From positions 1 to 64,000 of the forward strand of contig NZ_JACJJE010000003.1 in NCBI RefSeq assembly GCF_016899775.1: a stretch of DNA of 64,000 nucleotides, given 5' to 3'. Position numbers and translations under genes: made by a program. The DNA comes from Pseudoflavonifractor capillosus. Lineage in GTDB: Bacteria > Bacillota > Clostridia > Oscillospirales > Oscillospiraceae. The notes beneath the pieces are model-generated. The model did no database searches, was not told where the DNA came from, and saw only the letters and a list, made by a program, of their open reading frames with translations. Numbering within the stretch: the stretch's first letter is position 1; each line of letters opens with the position of its first letter. Positions 40,964 to 51,300 of the stretch are shown piece after piece.

Positions 40964-42901
40964 TTAAGTGTCAGTCTGTTTTTCCTTGGTGGAGGGGACC
41001 CCCACAATGCCCACCGTGGCCTTGGCGGCCTCGCTCAGCTCATCATAGGTGGGGATGGAGCCCACGATGTTGTCCACCAGCCAGTCCATGTTGATAATGT
41101 CCTCTGTGCTCAAGGTGTCGGACGCTCCAATGATCTGCCGGCCGCCCTGTGCGTACAGGGGGCCGCGGAAGGGGTGGCAGTTCCCGCTGCAGATGCCGTC
41201 CCGGAGGATGGCGGCCAGCTTCTGGGCGCTGTCCGGCAGCTTATCCGAGCAGCACAGCTCCACCACGCCGGCGGACATGCCCCAGTAGTAGTTCAGGGCC
41301 TTCCGGCTCTCCTGGTACTCCGACTGGAAGGATTTGTTTCGGATGCGCCGCAGCAGCTCCTCGTAGTACACACCCCACCGCCAGACCGGCATGGCCAGGT
41401 TTACCTGGCCGTCCTCCCCCACCAGAGAGAGACCGAAGCTGCTGTCCTTCCAGCCTCCCAGCTTGGTGAGGTCCTGGGCGGAGATGAGGCGGATGCCCCG
41501 GTCGGTCAGACGCTGGACCGCCGACTCCCCGCTGGACACGGAGGACCACTCCAGATAGACCCGGGTGCGGGGATTGGTCAGCTGGACCCCCAGAGCGAAG
41601 GCGTTGATGGAGGCCACCTGGCCGAAAATGGGGTAGTCCCCCACATAGCCGATGCTGTCTCCGCCGGCCAGCGCCCCCGCGATGGCGCCGCTGATGAACT
41701 TTACCTCGTACATCCGGGCGTAGTAGGTGCGGATGTAGCGGTGGGAGGTGTTCAGCGAGCAGTTCAGGATGAGCGCCTCCGGGTGGTCCACTGCCGCCCG
41801 CAGGCTGGAGGGGAGGAGACGGGGGGAGGTGGTGAAGAGCACCTGACACCCCTCCCGGATGGCCTGTTCCATTACTACCAGGGGATCGCCGTCCAGAGCA
41901 TTGCAGTAGGCGCAGGTCTCCACCTGTCCGGGAAACACCGCCTCCAGGTGCCGGCGGCCCAGCTCATGCCCATAGGTCCATCCGGAGGTCTCCGGCGCCT
42001 TGTCGTGGAGAAAGGCCACCTTTAGGGGCTTTGGGGCCGCTTTTGGGAGCATCTTGGAGAGCAGGTCCCGCTTTCGGGGCTCCTCCTCGGGGGTCAGCTT
42101 CACGTCGATGGGCTCTTCCTCCTGCTGGAGGGTGATCTCTTCCCAGGCCCGGGCCACTGCCCGCCGGATCTCCTCACCGCTGACGCCCCGGAGGCTGGGG
42201 TAGCCGTAGATCTCCATGTAGGCCAGCATGGCGTCCCCCACCGTGGAGGTGAGCCGCCGGCCGCCGTTGTCCTCATAGGCCCGGCGGAAGTAGTAGTAGG
42301 CGGTGGAGAAGCCGCTGCGCTCCTCGTCGGTCCAGGAGTCGCCCACCCGCTTGCCCACCAGCTCCTGGAGGCGGATGTAGCTGCCCGGCTTGGAGAACTC
42401 AATGAAGTTGATCCGGCTGCACCGGCAGAAGTCAATCAGCTCATAGTACAGCTCGGACTCCCGGGTATCCGTCCGCTTGGGCAGGATGCGGGTCACATGG
42501 GCATAGATGCTGTCCGCCTCAAAATACTTGAGGACGCTGACCCGCTTGTTCCCCTCCGTCACATAGTAGCGGTTCAGGTACTCATAGGCGGAGATGGGGT
42601 CCCGGATGCCCTCCTCCAGTTGGGACTGGCACAGTTTTTTCCACTTGAAGGCAAATTCCGACTCCTCTTCCATCAGCGGCATGAAGTTCCGGGCGAAGGC
42701 CTGGGTCCGCCCGTCCGTCTGGGTGCCCACCACAAACTCCAGCGGCACCTGGATGGTGCCCAGATCCACCGTCCGCAGCAGATCCTCTTGTGAGACAAAT
42801 TCGTCCAGAACCGGGAGATAGGGGTACTCCCCCTTGGCGGTGCAGGAGCGAAATTCCTTCTGCGCCCGCTTCAGAGCGTCACGGTAATACTCAGAGGGCA
42901 T
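40964..42901 (-). CDS. Cytosolic ParB-like / BMP (PnrA-type) fusion protein
   Basis: A 645-residue protein without signal peptide or lipobox. Residues 1 to about 170 contain a ParB/Srx-like region (YYVTEGNKRVSVLKYFEA near 113-130) and a helical section. After a charged linker (about 258-290, QQEEEPIDVKLTPEEEPRKR) comes a full BMP-type purine-nucleoside-binding domain: LKVAFLHDKAPETSGWTYGH, VLFTTSPRLLPSS, KFISGAIAGAL and IGYVGDYPIFGQVASINAFA. A binding domain that normally sits outside the cell is therefore in the cytosol, suggesting a sensor or enzyme rather than transport. AAAGGA precedes the ATG. Confidence 0.85.
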   Translation of the reverse strand: MPSEYYRDALKRAQKEFRSCTAKGEYPYLPVLDEFVSQEDLLRTVDLGTIQVPLEFVVGTQTDGRTQAFARNFMPLMEEESEFAFKWKKLCQSQLEEGIRDPISAYEYLNRYYVTEGNKRVSVLKYFEADSIYAHVTRILPKRTDTRESELYYELIDFCRCSRINFIEFSKPGSYIRLQELVGKRVGDSWTDEERSGFSTAYYYFRRAYEDNGGRRLTSTVGDAMLAYMEIYGYPSLRGVSGEEIRRAVARAWEEITLQQEEEPIDVKLTPEEEPRKRDLLSKMLPKAAPKPLKVAFLHDKAPETSGWTYGHELGRRHLEAVFPGQVETCAYCNALDGDPLVVMEQAIREGCQVLFTTSPRLLPSSLRAAVDHPEALILNCSLNTSHRYIRTYYARMYEVKFISGAIAGALAGGDSIGYVGDYPIFGQVASINAFALGVQLTNPRTRVYLEWSSVSSGESAVQRLTDRGIRLISAQDLTKLGGWKDSSFGLSLVGEDGQVNLAMPVWRWGVYYEELLRRIRNKSFQSEYQESRKALNYYWGMSAGVVELCCSDKLPDSAQKLAAILRDGICSGNCHPFRGPLYAQGGRQIIGASDTLSTEDIINMDWLVDNIVGSIPTYDELSEAAKATVGIVGVPSTKEKQTDT

Positions 42902-42952
42902 AGCGTCATTCCTTTCCAGCGATAGAAGTGATCGGCAGATTGAAAGGGACAG

Positions 42953-43858
42953 TTAGTGGGGGGAACGCGGGACCTCAGGCTGTGCTGCGAGGGATATGTA
43001 GGTTTTAGAGTAGTCGAGAAAGGCGGCTGCGGCGGCGGAGAAAGGCTGTGCCTTTTTCCACACCAGAACTGTGTTGGACTCCATGCTGGGGGACAGAGGA
43101 ATAAAGCGGAGCCCCTCGTAGGTGCAGTCCAAGTTCAGGGTAAGAACTCCGCTTCCGCTGTCACGGGCCAGGGAGGCCAGGTTGTAGAGCAGGTTTCCGC
43201 TGGCTGTGATGCGCAGTCCCTCGGCGTATGGGCCGAACCAGTTGAGCAGTTCGTTCTGGACGATTTCCCGCCCCGGCATGATCAGCGGAACGGCGGCCAG
43301 ATCCGCCGGATAGACCCGATCCTTAGCGGCCAGCTTCGAGTCCTCCCGGATCAGGACGCCCCACTGCTCCCGGACCGGCGTGCGGACGAAGCTGTATTTG
43401 GTGATGTCCACCGGCTCCTGCAGAAGACCCACGTCCAAAAGACCACGCTCAATGCGCTCTTTGATGTTGTCCGCGTTTCCGCTGTAGATGGTGAAATAGA
43501 CCAGGGGATGCTCCCGCTGAAAGGCGGTGATCAGCTGAGTCAGGAACCGGGAGCTGCGCAGCTCCCCGCTGCCGACGGCGATAGTACCCGAGAGCTGTTT
43601 CTGCCTGTGGTGCAGATCCTCCTTTGTCTTGTTGGCCAGGGATATGATCTCCTCCGCCCGGCGGCGCAGGAGCATGCCCTCCTGAGTAAGGACGATGCGG
43701 TGCTTGCTCCGATGGAACAGTTTGACGCCCAGTTCCTCCTCCAGCTGAATCATCTGCCGGGACAGAGTGGGCTGAGTCAGGTGCAAAAGGGTGGCTGCCT
43801 TAGTAATATTTTCCTCTCGAGCGACCATGAGAAAATAGTTCAGCACGCGGATCTCCAC
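42953..43858 (-). CDS. LysR-family transcriptional regulator
   Basis: A 301-residue LysR regulator. The HTH is in ENITKAATLLHLTQPTLSRQ (about 17-36), followed by LEEELGVKLFHR; the rest is the effector domain. A GTG at 43858 is chosen because AAGGGGG lies 6 bp before it and the product then begins MEIRVLNYF, the usual opening of this subfamily; a GTG 9 bp earlier touches the ribosome site. The target is not clear: the gene runs in the same direction as its neighbours on both sides. Confidence 0.88.
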   Translation of the reverse strand: MEIRVLNYFLMVAREENITKAATLLHLTQPTLSRQMIQLEEELGVKLFHRSKHRIVLTQEGMLLRRRAEEIISLANKTKEDLHHRQKQLSGTIAVGSGELRSSRFLTQLITAFQREHPLVYFTIYSGNADNIKERIERGLLDVGLLQEPVDITKYSFVRTPVREQWGVLIREDSKLAAKDRVYPADLAAVPLIMPGREIVQNELLNWFGPYAEGLRITASGNLLYNLASLARDSGSGVLTLNLDCTYEGLRFIPLSPSMESNTVLVWKKAQPFSAAAAAFLDYSKTYISLAAQPEVPRSPH

Positions 43859-43936
43859 ACGGAACACCCCCTTTTCTCTATGAGGATACCACAGGAGTTC
43901 ATGAAATTCAACCGAAACAGAATGCGGTCCGCACCC

Positions 43937-44773
43937 TCAGCCGCCTGCGGCCCGGCAGGCCCTCCGGGTCAGCTGGGCGTAGTGGTGGTAGAGCACACCG
44001 AAGCGGTAGACGTAGCCGGGTTTCCACGGCTTGGCCTTTCCGCAGAAGTGGAGGATGGCGGTGTGCTGCATCACCCAGGGCAGGTCGTGGGTCCCGGCGC
44101 TGCGCAGCCGGTAGTTGTTGTAGTTGCGGGCGTCGTAGTTCCAAAGGGCGTCGTCCAGGGGCAGGATGCGCCGGCCGTACAGGGCGTTGAGCAGATCCTG
44201 GTCGGGGAGCAGCAGCTCCTTTTTGTGTTCGGCCACATAGCGGAAGATCTCCTCCGGGTCGATCTCCCTGCGGGCGGCGGCCAGGTCCATCAGCAGCACG
44301 CCGGAGTTGTAGTAGTCACTTCCGCTGTTGAGGCGCATCCGGTTGACGCTGTTGGCCAGCTCTGTCTTTCCCGTATGGGCGGCGGCCGCGAACAGATTGC
44401 CCGCCAGGTCGGTCTCCCACAGGGGGCGCAGGGGGTTGAGCACCAGAATGTCCGGGTCCAGATAGAGCACCCGGTCCAGCGTGTCCGGCAGCAGGCGGGA
44501 GGCCAGCAGCCGGTAGTACATCTCCTTGGGGTACTGGCGGCTGACTGGGGCGCCCTGGAACAGGGCGTCATCCACCAGCACCGGGAAAAATCCATAGCCG
44601 AAGGCGGCGCACTGCCGTTCCACTCCGGCCAGACCCTCCGGAGAGACGGCGCTCTGAAGCAGATACAGGTCCATGTGCTCTCCGGGGTTGTTCAGGCGCA
44701 GGGAGGTGAGCAGCACGTGGAGCTGAGGCAGGTAGTGCTCGTCCAATGCGGCTAAAATGGAAATGGTGTCCAT
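43937..44773 (-). CDS. Glycosyltransferase family 8 protein
   Basis: A 278-residue GT-A enzyme of the LgtC/glycogenin type, which transfers glucose or galactose with retention. The metal DxD is D106-D108 in YLDPDILV; NSGVLLMDL and PDQDLLNALY are the following family motifs, and ILHFCGKAKPWK is the C-terminal metal/phosphate motif. AAAGGAGAA precedes the ATG. It may take part in surface-glycan synthesis; no other glycan genes are adjacent. Confidence 0.92.
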   Translation of the reverse strand: MDTISILAALDEHYLPQLHVLLTSLRLNNPGEHMDLYLLQSAVSPEGLAGVERQCAAFGYGFFPVLVDDALFQGAPVSRQYPKEMYYRLLASRLLPDTLDRVLYLDPDILVLNPLRPLWETDLAGNLFAAAAHTGKTELANSVNRMRLNSGSDYYNSGVLLMDLAAARREIDPEEIFRYVAEHKKELLLPDQDLLNALYGRRILPLDDALWNYDARNYNNYRLRSAGTHDLPWVMQHTAILHFCGKAKPWKPGYVYRFGVLYHHYAQLTRRACRAAGG

Positions 44774-44895
44774 GAAAAGATTCTCCTTTCAGATCCCACC
44801 GCACGGGAGGCGCTGGGGATGGGGTACAGGCTGTATTGGGCGGCAGACAAAGCGCTGGGAGAAATGGCACAGAGGCTGTTTCCGGAGCATAAACG

Positions 44896-45507
44896 TCAAC
44901 CTCCAGGCAATTTGGAGTTCAGGCCCTCCCCCGTCAGCCGGAGGGCGGCGCCCCGGACATGGTCCTTCAGCAGCTGATCCACAAATTGAATCAGGGCCTC
45001 CGGGCTCTCCTGGATCTCCCCCAGCAGCCAGTCCTCCATCATGCCGGCCAGCGCCCCCACATAGACCTTGGTCAGCAGTGTGACCTCCCGCTCGTCGGCG
45101 GGGTACCGCAGCTCCGCGGCAATCTCCCGGATGGTGTTCTGGATGATGGCCTGGAGATCAGTCCGGAAAAAGTCCTTCAGGTGCTCGCGGCTCATGGAGT
45201 GGAGGGCACACAGACAGACCGCCCGGTTTTTCTGGAGATATTGGAACAGCTGGAGCAGGCCGTCCTGCCACAGGGTGACGCCTTCGTGTTCCCGCAGCAG
45301 GGCCACGGCCTCCTCCTCGAACATCCACCGCACCGCGTCGTAGATGTCTTCAAAATGGTAGTAGAAGTGCTGCCTGGCCATGCCGCAGGCGCGCATAATC
45401 TCGGTTACGCTGATCTTGGTCAGCGGCTTTTGCGCCATCAGTCCCTTGAGGGCGGCGCAGATCTCCCGCTTGGCGGTATCGCTCGCCAAATAGGTCCGTT
45501 TTTTCAT
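44896..45507 (-). CDS. TetR-family regulator
   Basis: A 203-residue repressor. The HTH lies in LTKISVTEIMRACGMARQHFYYHF (written as the span of about residues 28-51) and the C-terminal domain resembles the DhaS-type TetR_C group. GGGAGG lies just before the ATG at 45507. It is divergent from the MMPL transporter gene, with a perfect 30-bp palindrome between them that includes its own -35 box, so it is expected to repress both itself and the transporter operon. Confidence 0.92.
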   Translation of the reverse strand: MKKRTYLASDTAKREICAALKGLMAQKPLTKISVTEIMRACGMARQHFYYHFEDIYDAVRWMFEEEAVALLREHEGVTLWQDGLLQLFQYLQKNRAVCLCALHSMSREHLKDFFRTDLQAIIQNTIREIAAELRYPADEREVTLLTKVYVGALAGMMEDWLLGEIQESPEALIQFVDQLLKDHVRGAALRLTGEGLNSKLPGG

Positions 45508-45551
45508 GCCTGCCTCCCGTACCTGTCCCTTGGGCTCTCTCTTTCCATTCA

Positions 45552-45580
45552 AATTTAGCACAGATTCAAAAACAGGTCAA
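45552..45580 (-). promoter_or_regulatory. Promoter of the TetR gene
   Basis: On the - strand TTGACC (45575-45580), 17 bp, TAAATT (45552-45557). The -35 box is part of the operator palindrome. Confidence 0.6.
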
Positions 45581-45604
45581 GTGTCAGATTTCTGACACTT
45601 GACC
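45575..45604. promoter_or_regulatory. Perfect 30-bp palindrome, TetR operator
   Basis: GGTCAAGTGTCAGA (45575-45588) and its exact inverse (45591-45604) with a TT centre, between divergent tetR and transporter genes. Size and placement are typical of a TetR-family operator. Confidence 0.85.
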
Positions 45605-45616
45605 ATATTCTGCATC

Positions 45617-45645
45617 TTGTATTTGCCGCGTCCATCTCATATACT
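45617..45645 (+). promoter_or_regulatory. Promoter of the MMPL/GLUG operon
   Basis: TTGTAT (45617-45622), 17 bp, TATACT (45640-45645), 12 bp downstream of the operator. The leader of about 160 nt holds a GC-rich stretch near 45720-45750. Confidence 0.6.
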
Positions 45646-45812
45646 GAAAGAAAATGGGGACAGCTCGGCTGAAAGACGGAGAGAGCCCCGCCCAGCCGAA
45701 ACCACAGCGGGACGGGCGTCCCTGACCCGCCGCAAACCGCTTGCGGCGGGCTCTTTCAGCTTGGCCAGCGCTCCCCAGCGGCCATCCGCAATGTCCAGGA
45801 GGAATCAGCACT

Positions 45813-48320
45813 GTGAGCAAAAACACCGGAACGACATCCTTTTTTGAAAAGCTGGCCACATTCATTGTGGATAAGCGCAATCTCATCTTTTTTCTCTACG
45901 TCTGCGCCCTGATCTTCTGTCTGTTTTCCCGGAGCTGGGTTCGCGTCTGCAACGACATCACAGAGTATCTGCCGGATACCACAGAGACCCGCCAAGGGCT
46001 GACCCTCATGGAGGAGGAGTTTACTACCTTTGCCACCGCCCGGGTCATGGTTTCCCATGTAACCTATGAGATGGCGGAGGACTTGGCGGAGCAGATGGGA
46101 CAGATCGAAGGAGTTTCCTCGGCCGCCTTTGGGAGCGGTGATGCCGGCGCGGACGCGGAGGAGGACAGCGAACCGGAGACACCGGAGGACATCGCAGAAT
46201 ACTTTAAGGGCGCGGACGCCCTGATCTCCGTGACCTTTGAGGGGGAGGAAGAGGACGAAGTCAGTCTGGCTGCCCTGTCGTCTATCCGGGATCTGCTGGA
46301 GCCCTACGACTACTACATCGACAGCACCGTTGGAAACTCCCAGGCCGCATCCCTGGCCAATGAGATGGGGATTATTCTGGCGGTTGCGGCGGTGATCATC
46401 GTGCTGGTGCTGCTACTCACCTCCCGCTCCTACGCGGAGATCCCGGTGCTGCTGCTCACCTTTGTGGCGGCGGCGGTGCTGAACCTGGGGACGAATTTCA
46501 TCTTCGGAGAGATCTCCTTTGTGTCCAACTCGGTGACCGTGGTGCTGCAGCTGGCCCTGGCCATCGACTACGCCATCATCATGCTCCACCGCTTCCTGGA
46601 GGAGCGGGAATATGCCGGGGACCGGGAGGCCTGCATTGCGGCGGTCAGCGCCTCCATCCCCTCCATCTCCGCCAGCAGCCTGACCACCATCTCCGGTCTG
46701 GCCGCCATGATGTTTATGCAGTTCCAAATCGGCTTTGACATGGGAATCGTTCTCATCAAAGCAATTTTGTTCAGCATGCTGTCCGTTTTTACTCTGATGC
46801 CGGGCCTGCTGATGCTCTTTTCCAAGGCCATGGAAAAGACTCGGCACCGCAGCTTTATCCCCAAAATTGACCGCTGGGGCAAACTCACCCTGAAACTGCG
46901 CTATGTGGGGGCGCCCCTGTTCGTGGTGGCCGTTGTGGCGGGTTTTCTTCTGTCCAACCAGTGTCCCTATGTGTACGGATACAGCCAGATCGAGACCGCC
47001 AGGCAGAACGAGACCCAGATCGCGGAGCGGCGGGTAAACGAGACCTTCGGCACCCAGAACATCATGGCCCTGCTGGTGCCGAAGGGCGACTACGCCAGTG
47101 AAAAGGCTCTGCTGGACCGGCTGGAGAGCTATGACCAGGTGGACTACGCCATGGGGCTCTCCAACGTAGAGGTCACAGACGGCTATACCCTCACCGACTC
47201 CCTGACGCCCCGGCAGTTTTCTGAGATGACGGATCTGGACTATGATCTGGTGTGCCTGCTGTACACCGCCTATGCGGCGGAGGGGGAGGAGTACGGCCGG
47301 ATTGTGGGCGGGCTGAATGACTACGCGGTCCCTCTGATGGATATGTTTTTCTTTGCCTATGACAAGGCAGAGGAGGGCTATGTAAATCTGGACGAGGAGC
47401 AGCAGGCGGATCTGGATGACTTGTACCAGCAGCTCTCTGACGCCCGGAAGCAGCTTTTGGGGGATACCTACACCCGCATGCTGATCAGCCTGGATCTGCC
47501 CGAGGAGGGGGAGGAGACCTTCGCCTTTCTCCAGACCATCCACCGGGAGGCGGAGCGGTACTATGACGCAGACCATGTCTATCTTGTGGGGGACTCCACC
47601 AGCGATTACGACCTGTCCGTCTCCTTCGCCCGAGACAATGTGATGATCAGCGTGCTGTCGGTGGTGTTCGTTATCATTGTCCTGCTGTTCACCTTCCAGT
47701 CGGTGGGGCTGCCCCTCCTGCTGATCCTGGTGATCCAGGGCAGCATCTGGATCAATTTCTCTTTCCCCGGCATCACCCGGCAGCCCATTTTCTTTATGAG
47801 CTATCTGGTGGTGACCTCCATTCAGATGGGCGCCAACATCGACTACGCCATTGTGATCTCCTCCTGGTACAACGAACTGAAAGGGAACATGTCCCGGCGG
47901 GAGGCCATCATCCAGGCGCTGGATCTGTCCTTCCCCACGGTGCTCACCTCGGGGAGCATCCTGTCCGCCGCGGGCTTTCTGATTGGCCGGATTACCACGG
48001 AGCCCGCCATCGTGGGCATCGGAGTGTGCCTGTGCCGGGGAACGCTGATCTCCATGTTTCTGGTCATGTTCATCCTGCCCCAGATCCTGTTTTTGGGGGA
48101 CCAGGTCGTGGAGCGGACCCGCTTCAATCTCAAGGTGCCGGAGGTCAGCCGGACGGTCCACGGCACCGTCTATGTGAACGGCCGGGTCCGGGGCCGGATC
48201 TCCGGCGTGGTGGACGCCCATATTCAGGGCGTGATCTACGGCGACGTCTCCGGCATGCTGGAGACCGGAAACTATCAGAACAAGGAGGCTTCAAACGACA
48301 ATGAAACGGAACATCAGTAA
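45813..48320 (+). CDS. MMPL/RND-family transporter
   Basis: An 835-residue proton-driven exporter-type protein of the MMPL/HAE3 class. Each half has one leading helix, a large extracellular loop and a bundle of five helices (first bundle about 185-350, second about 620-775). The conserved charged helix AIDYAIIMLHRFLEERE and its counterpart NIDYAIVISSWYNEL are both present. The C-terminal tail (about 780-835) is a Gly/Val-rich repeat, VHGTVYVNGRVRGRISGVV, suggestive of a short beta-solenoid. The GTG follows AGGAGGA by 9 bp. Its end overlaps the next gene by 20 bp. Confidence 0.9.
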   Translation: MSKNTGTTSFFEKLATFIVDKRNLIFFLYVCALIFCLFSRSWVRVCNDITEYLPDTTETRQGLTLMEEEFTTFATARVMVSHVTYEMAEDLAEQMGQIEGVSSAAFGSGDAGADAEEDSEPETPEDIAEYFKGADALISVTFEGEEEDEVSLAALSSIRDLLEPYDYYIDSTVGNSQAASLANEMGIILAVAAVIIVLVLLLTSRSYAEIPVLLLTFVAAAVLNLGTNFIFGEISFVSNSVTVVLQLALAIDYAIIMLHRFLEEREYAGDREACIAAVSASIPSISASSLTTISGLAAMMFMQFQIGFDMGIVLIKAILFSMLSVFTLMPGLLMLFSKAMEKTRHRSFIPKIDRWGKLTLKLRYVGAPLFVVAVVAGFLLSNQCPYVYGYSQIETARQNETQIAERRVNETFGTQNIMALLVPKGDYASEKALLDRLESYDQVDYAMGLSNVEVTDGYTLTDSLTPRQFSEMTDLDYDLVCLLYTAYAAEGEEYGRIVGGLNDYAVPLMDMFFFAYDKAEEGYVNLDEEQQADLDDLYQQLSDARKQLLGDTYTRMLISLDLPEEGEETFAFLQTIHREAERYYDADHVYLVGDSTSDYDLSVSFARDNVMISVLSVVFVIIVLLFTFQSVGLPLLLILVIQGSIWINFSFPGITRQPIFFMSYLVVTSIQMGANIDYAIVISSWYNELKGNMSRREAIIQALDLSFPTVLTSGSILSAAGFLIGRITTEPAIVGIGVCLCRGTLISMFLVMFILPQILFLGDQVVERTRFNLKVPEVSRTVHGTVYVNGRVRGRISGVVDAHIQGVIYGDVSGMLETGNYQNKEASNDNETEHQ

Positions 48321-51300
48321 AATTCTGAGCCTCCTTCTGGCGGCGGTTCTGATTCTCTCTCTCATTGCTCCCGCCGCTCTGGCGGCTGAGAGGTCCGATA
48401 CCGTCTACCTCCGCACGGCGGAGGATCTGGCGGAGCTGTCTCGGAACTGCACCCTGGACAGCTGGTCCCAGGGGAAGACGGTCTATCTGGAGGCGGACAT
48501 CGACCTGACCGGCGCGGACTTCGTCCCCATTCCCACTTTCGGCGGCACTTTGGAGGGGCAGGGCCACACCATCTCCGGGCTGTCTATCACCGGCAGCGGC
48601 AATGTGCGGGGCCTGTTCCGGTACATACAGCCCAGCGGCGCCGTGCGGGATCTCAACGTCACAGGCAGCATCTCTCCCACCGACCGCAAAAACACCCTGG
48701 GCGGTCTGGCAGGGGAGAACCAGGGGAGCATCACCAACTGCTCGTTTTCCGGGGCGGTGAGCGGAGCGGACAGCATCGGCGGGATCGCGGGCATCAACGA
48801 GGCTCAGGGACAGATCATCAACTGTTCCTTCTCCGGCTCTGTCACTGGGGAGCACTATGTGGGCGGCATCGCCGGGCAGAACTACGGCTCCATCGTCCAG
48901 TGTGAGAACAGCGGCAGCATCAACACCACAGAGGTGGACGCGGAGCTGAACCTGGACAATCTGAATCAGGACCAGCTCAACGCCGCGGAGAATGTGCCGG
49001 TGTGCACCGATATCGGCGGTATCACCGGATTTTCCTCCGGCATCCTGCAAAGCTGCGTCAACACCGGGGCGGTGGGGTACGCACACGTGGGATACAACAT
49101 CGGCGGCATCGTGGGGCGGCAGTCCGGCTATCTGAACGGCTGCACCAATTCCGGGACGATTTTGGGCCGGAAGGATGTGGGCGGCATCGCCGGACAGCTG
49201 GTACCGGAGGTGCGTCTGCTCTACAACGAGGGACAGGTGGGCGACCTGCTGGACGAATTGGATGTGCTGCGGGGCCTCATTGACCAGACAGGGGACGATG
49301 TCCGCGGGGCCTCCAATGAGATCTCGGAGCGGATGAAGGCCATCTCTGACCGGGCGGGGGAGGCCCAGGAGGCCATAAGCAATTTGATGGACTCCACCGC
49401 GGACTGGGCCAATGAAAATATTGACGAGATCAATGACCTGTCCGCCCGGCTCTCCTGGCTCACGGATGAACTGGCCCCCATCCTGGACGACGCCACAGAC
49501 GCGATGGATCTGATGGAGGAATTGGCCAGCCAGATGAACGATGTGATGGACGAGGCGCAGGAGGCCGGCGGCCTGGCCCCCGATGCGGCGGGCCGGTTTG
49601 AGGATGCCATGGGGGATTTGGGCTCCGCCGCCCAGCGCGGCCGGGATTCCGTGGAGCACCTCAGAACAGCCCTGACCCACCTGCGGAACGTACTGGGCAA
49701 ACCGGACGTGGAAACGGCCCTGTCGGAGATTCAGACGGCGGTCTTTGAACTGTCCACGGCACTATCGGACATTTCAAACTGCTTTGCGCGGATGCGGCAG
49801 ATCCTGCAGGAGACGGAGAGCGAGCTCCAGGGGACGCCGGAGTGGGATGCATTTCTGGAAAAGCTGGAGGCATTTCAGGCGGCCTGCGGCGCGCTGCCGG
49901 GCTGCCTGCGGGAGGTCGGCGACGCGCTTGCCCAAGTGATTCGGACCGGTGCGGACAATTCGTACACACTGGCACGTCTGCAAACCGCTGCCGGGAACCT
50001 TCTGGCCGCCGGTCAGACATTTGGGGAGGCCGGCGCAGAGCTGGCCAAGGCGCTGGCAGATACCGCCCCCGGGCAGGAGCCCGATCTGACCGCCGCCTAT
50101 GAGAGATTGCAGACGGCGTCCCAGCAGCTTACGGCCGCGCAGGCGGAGGTGGACAACATCCTGAGAGATTTAAGCGCCTCCGAAGCTGGACAAAATTTGC
50201 AGGCGGAGCTGGATGAGCTGAATGACGCCATCGCCGCCGCAGAGCAGGCCGCCACAGAGGTGGTGGACGCCCTTGCGGCACTGGCCGGCACGGAGGCGGC
50301 TCAGACCGCCGCTGAGGCACTTCGGACCGAATTGACCGCCATCTATGCCAGCCTGGGAGACGCCAAGACAGCCGTGCAGGAGATCGGAGCGGCCGCGGCG
50401 AAGCTGGTGCTGCCCTCTGTGGATACCGAGGAGCTGGAGGCCGCCCGCCAGGAGGCCCGGGCTGCCGGGGATAGCCTGTCCTCCGCCCTGCGGTCTCTGA
50501 AGCGCGGCTTGGACAGTGGGGAAAAGGCCGCCCGGCAGCTGCGGGAACTGCTGAAGCAGGCCGGAGACGTTATGGATGAGCTGCAGAAGGCCGGCGATAC
50601 CATGGAGGAACTAGCCTCTCTGGCCGCAAATCTCAGCGGGGACCTCTACGATGTGCTGCACGAGCTGTCCGAGATGCCCACCATCACCATCCACCCCATC
50701 AGCAGCGGCTTGCGGGAGCAGGGGGACGCCCTGGGAGACATCTTCTCCAGCCTGCTGGACGACGGGGACGCCCTGCGGGAGTCTATGTCCAGCAGCACGG
50801 ACATTCTGCTGGACGATTTGGACGCCATCAACCGGCAGTTCGGCGTCATTACCGACCTGCTGCGGGACATTCTGGCGGGTTCAGATGAGGAGCTTGAGGA
50901 CCGGTTTGAGGATGTGTCGGATGAAGCGCCTGAAACCACAGATACGGGGTATCTGTCCGACGCCTGGAACGACGGAACTGTGAAGGGCGATATCAACGTG
51001 GCCGGGATCGTGGGCTCCATGGCCATTGAGTACGACTTTGATCCGGAGGACGACCTGATCCAGGAGGGAGACCGCTCTCTGGACTTCCGGTATCAGACCA
51101 AAGCTGTGGTCGCCTCCTGCATCAATACGGGGGAGATCACTGGAAAACAGGACTATACCGGAGGCGTAGTGGGCTTGATGGACCTGGGCCGGGTGAGCGG
51201 CTGTGAAAATTATGGCGGAATCTCCAGTTCCGACGGCGACTATGTGGGCGGGATCGCTGGGGCCTCCTGGGGCAGTATCCGGGAGTGCTGGAGCAAGTGC

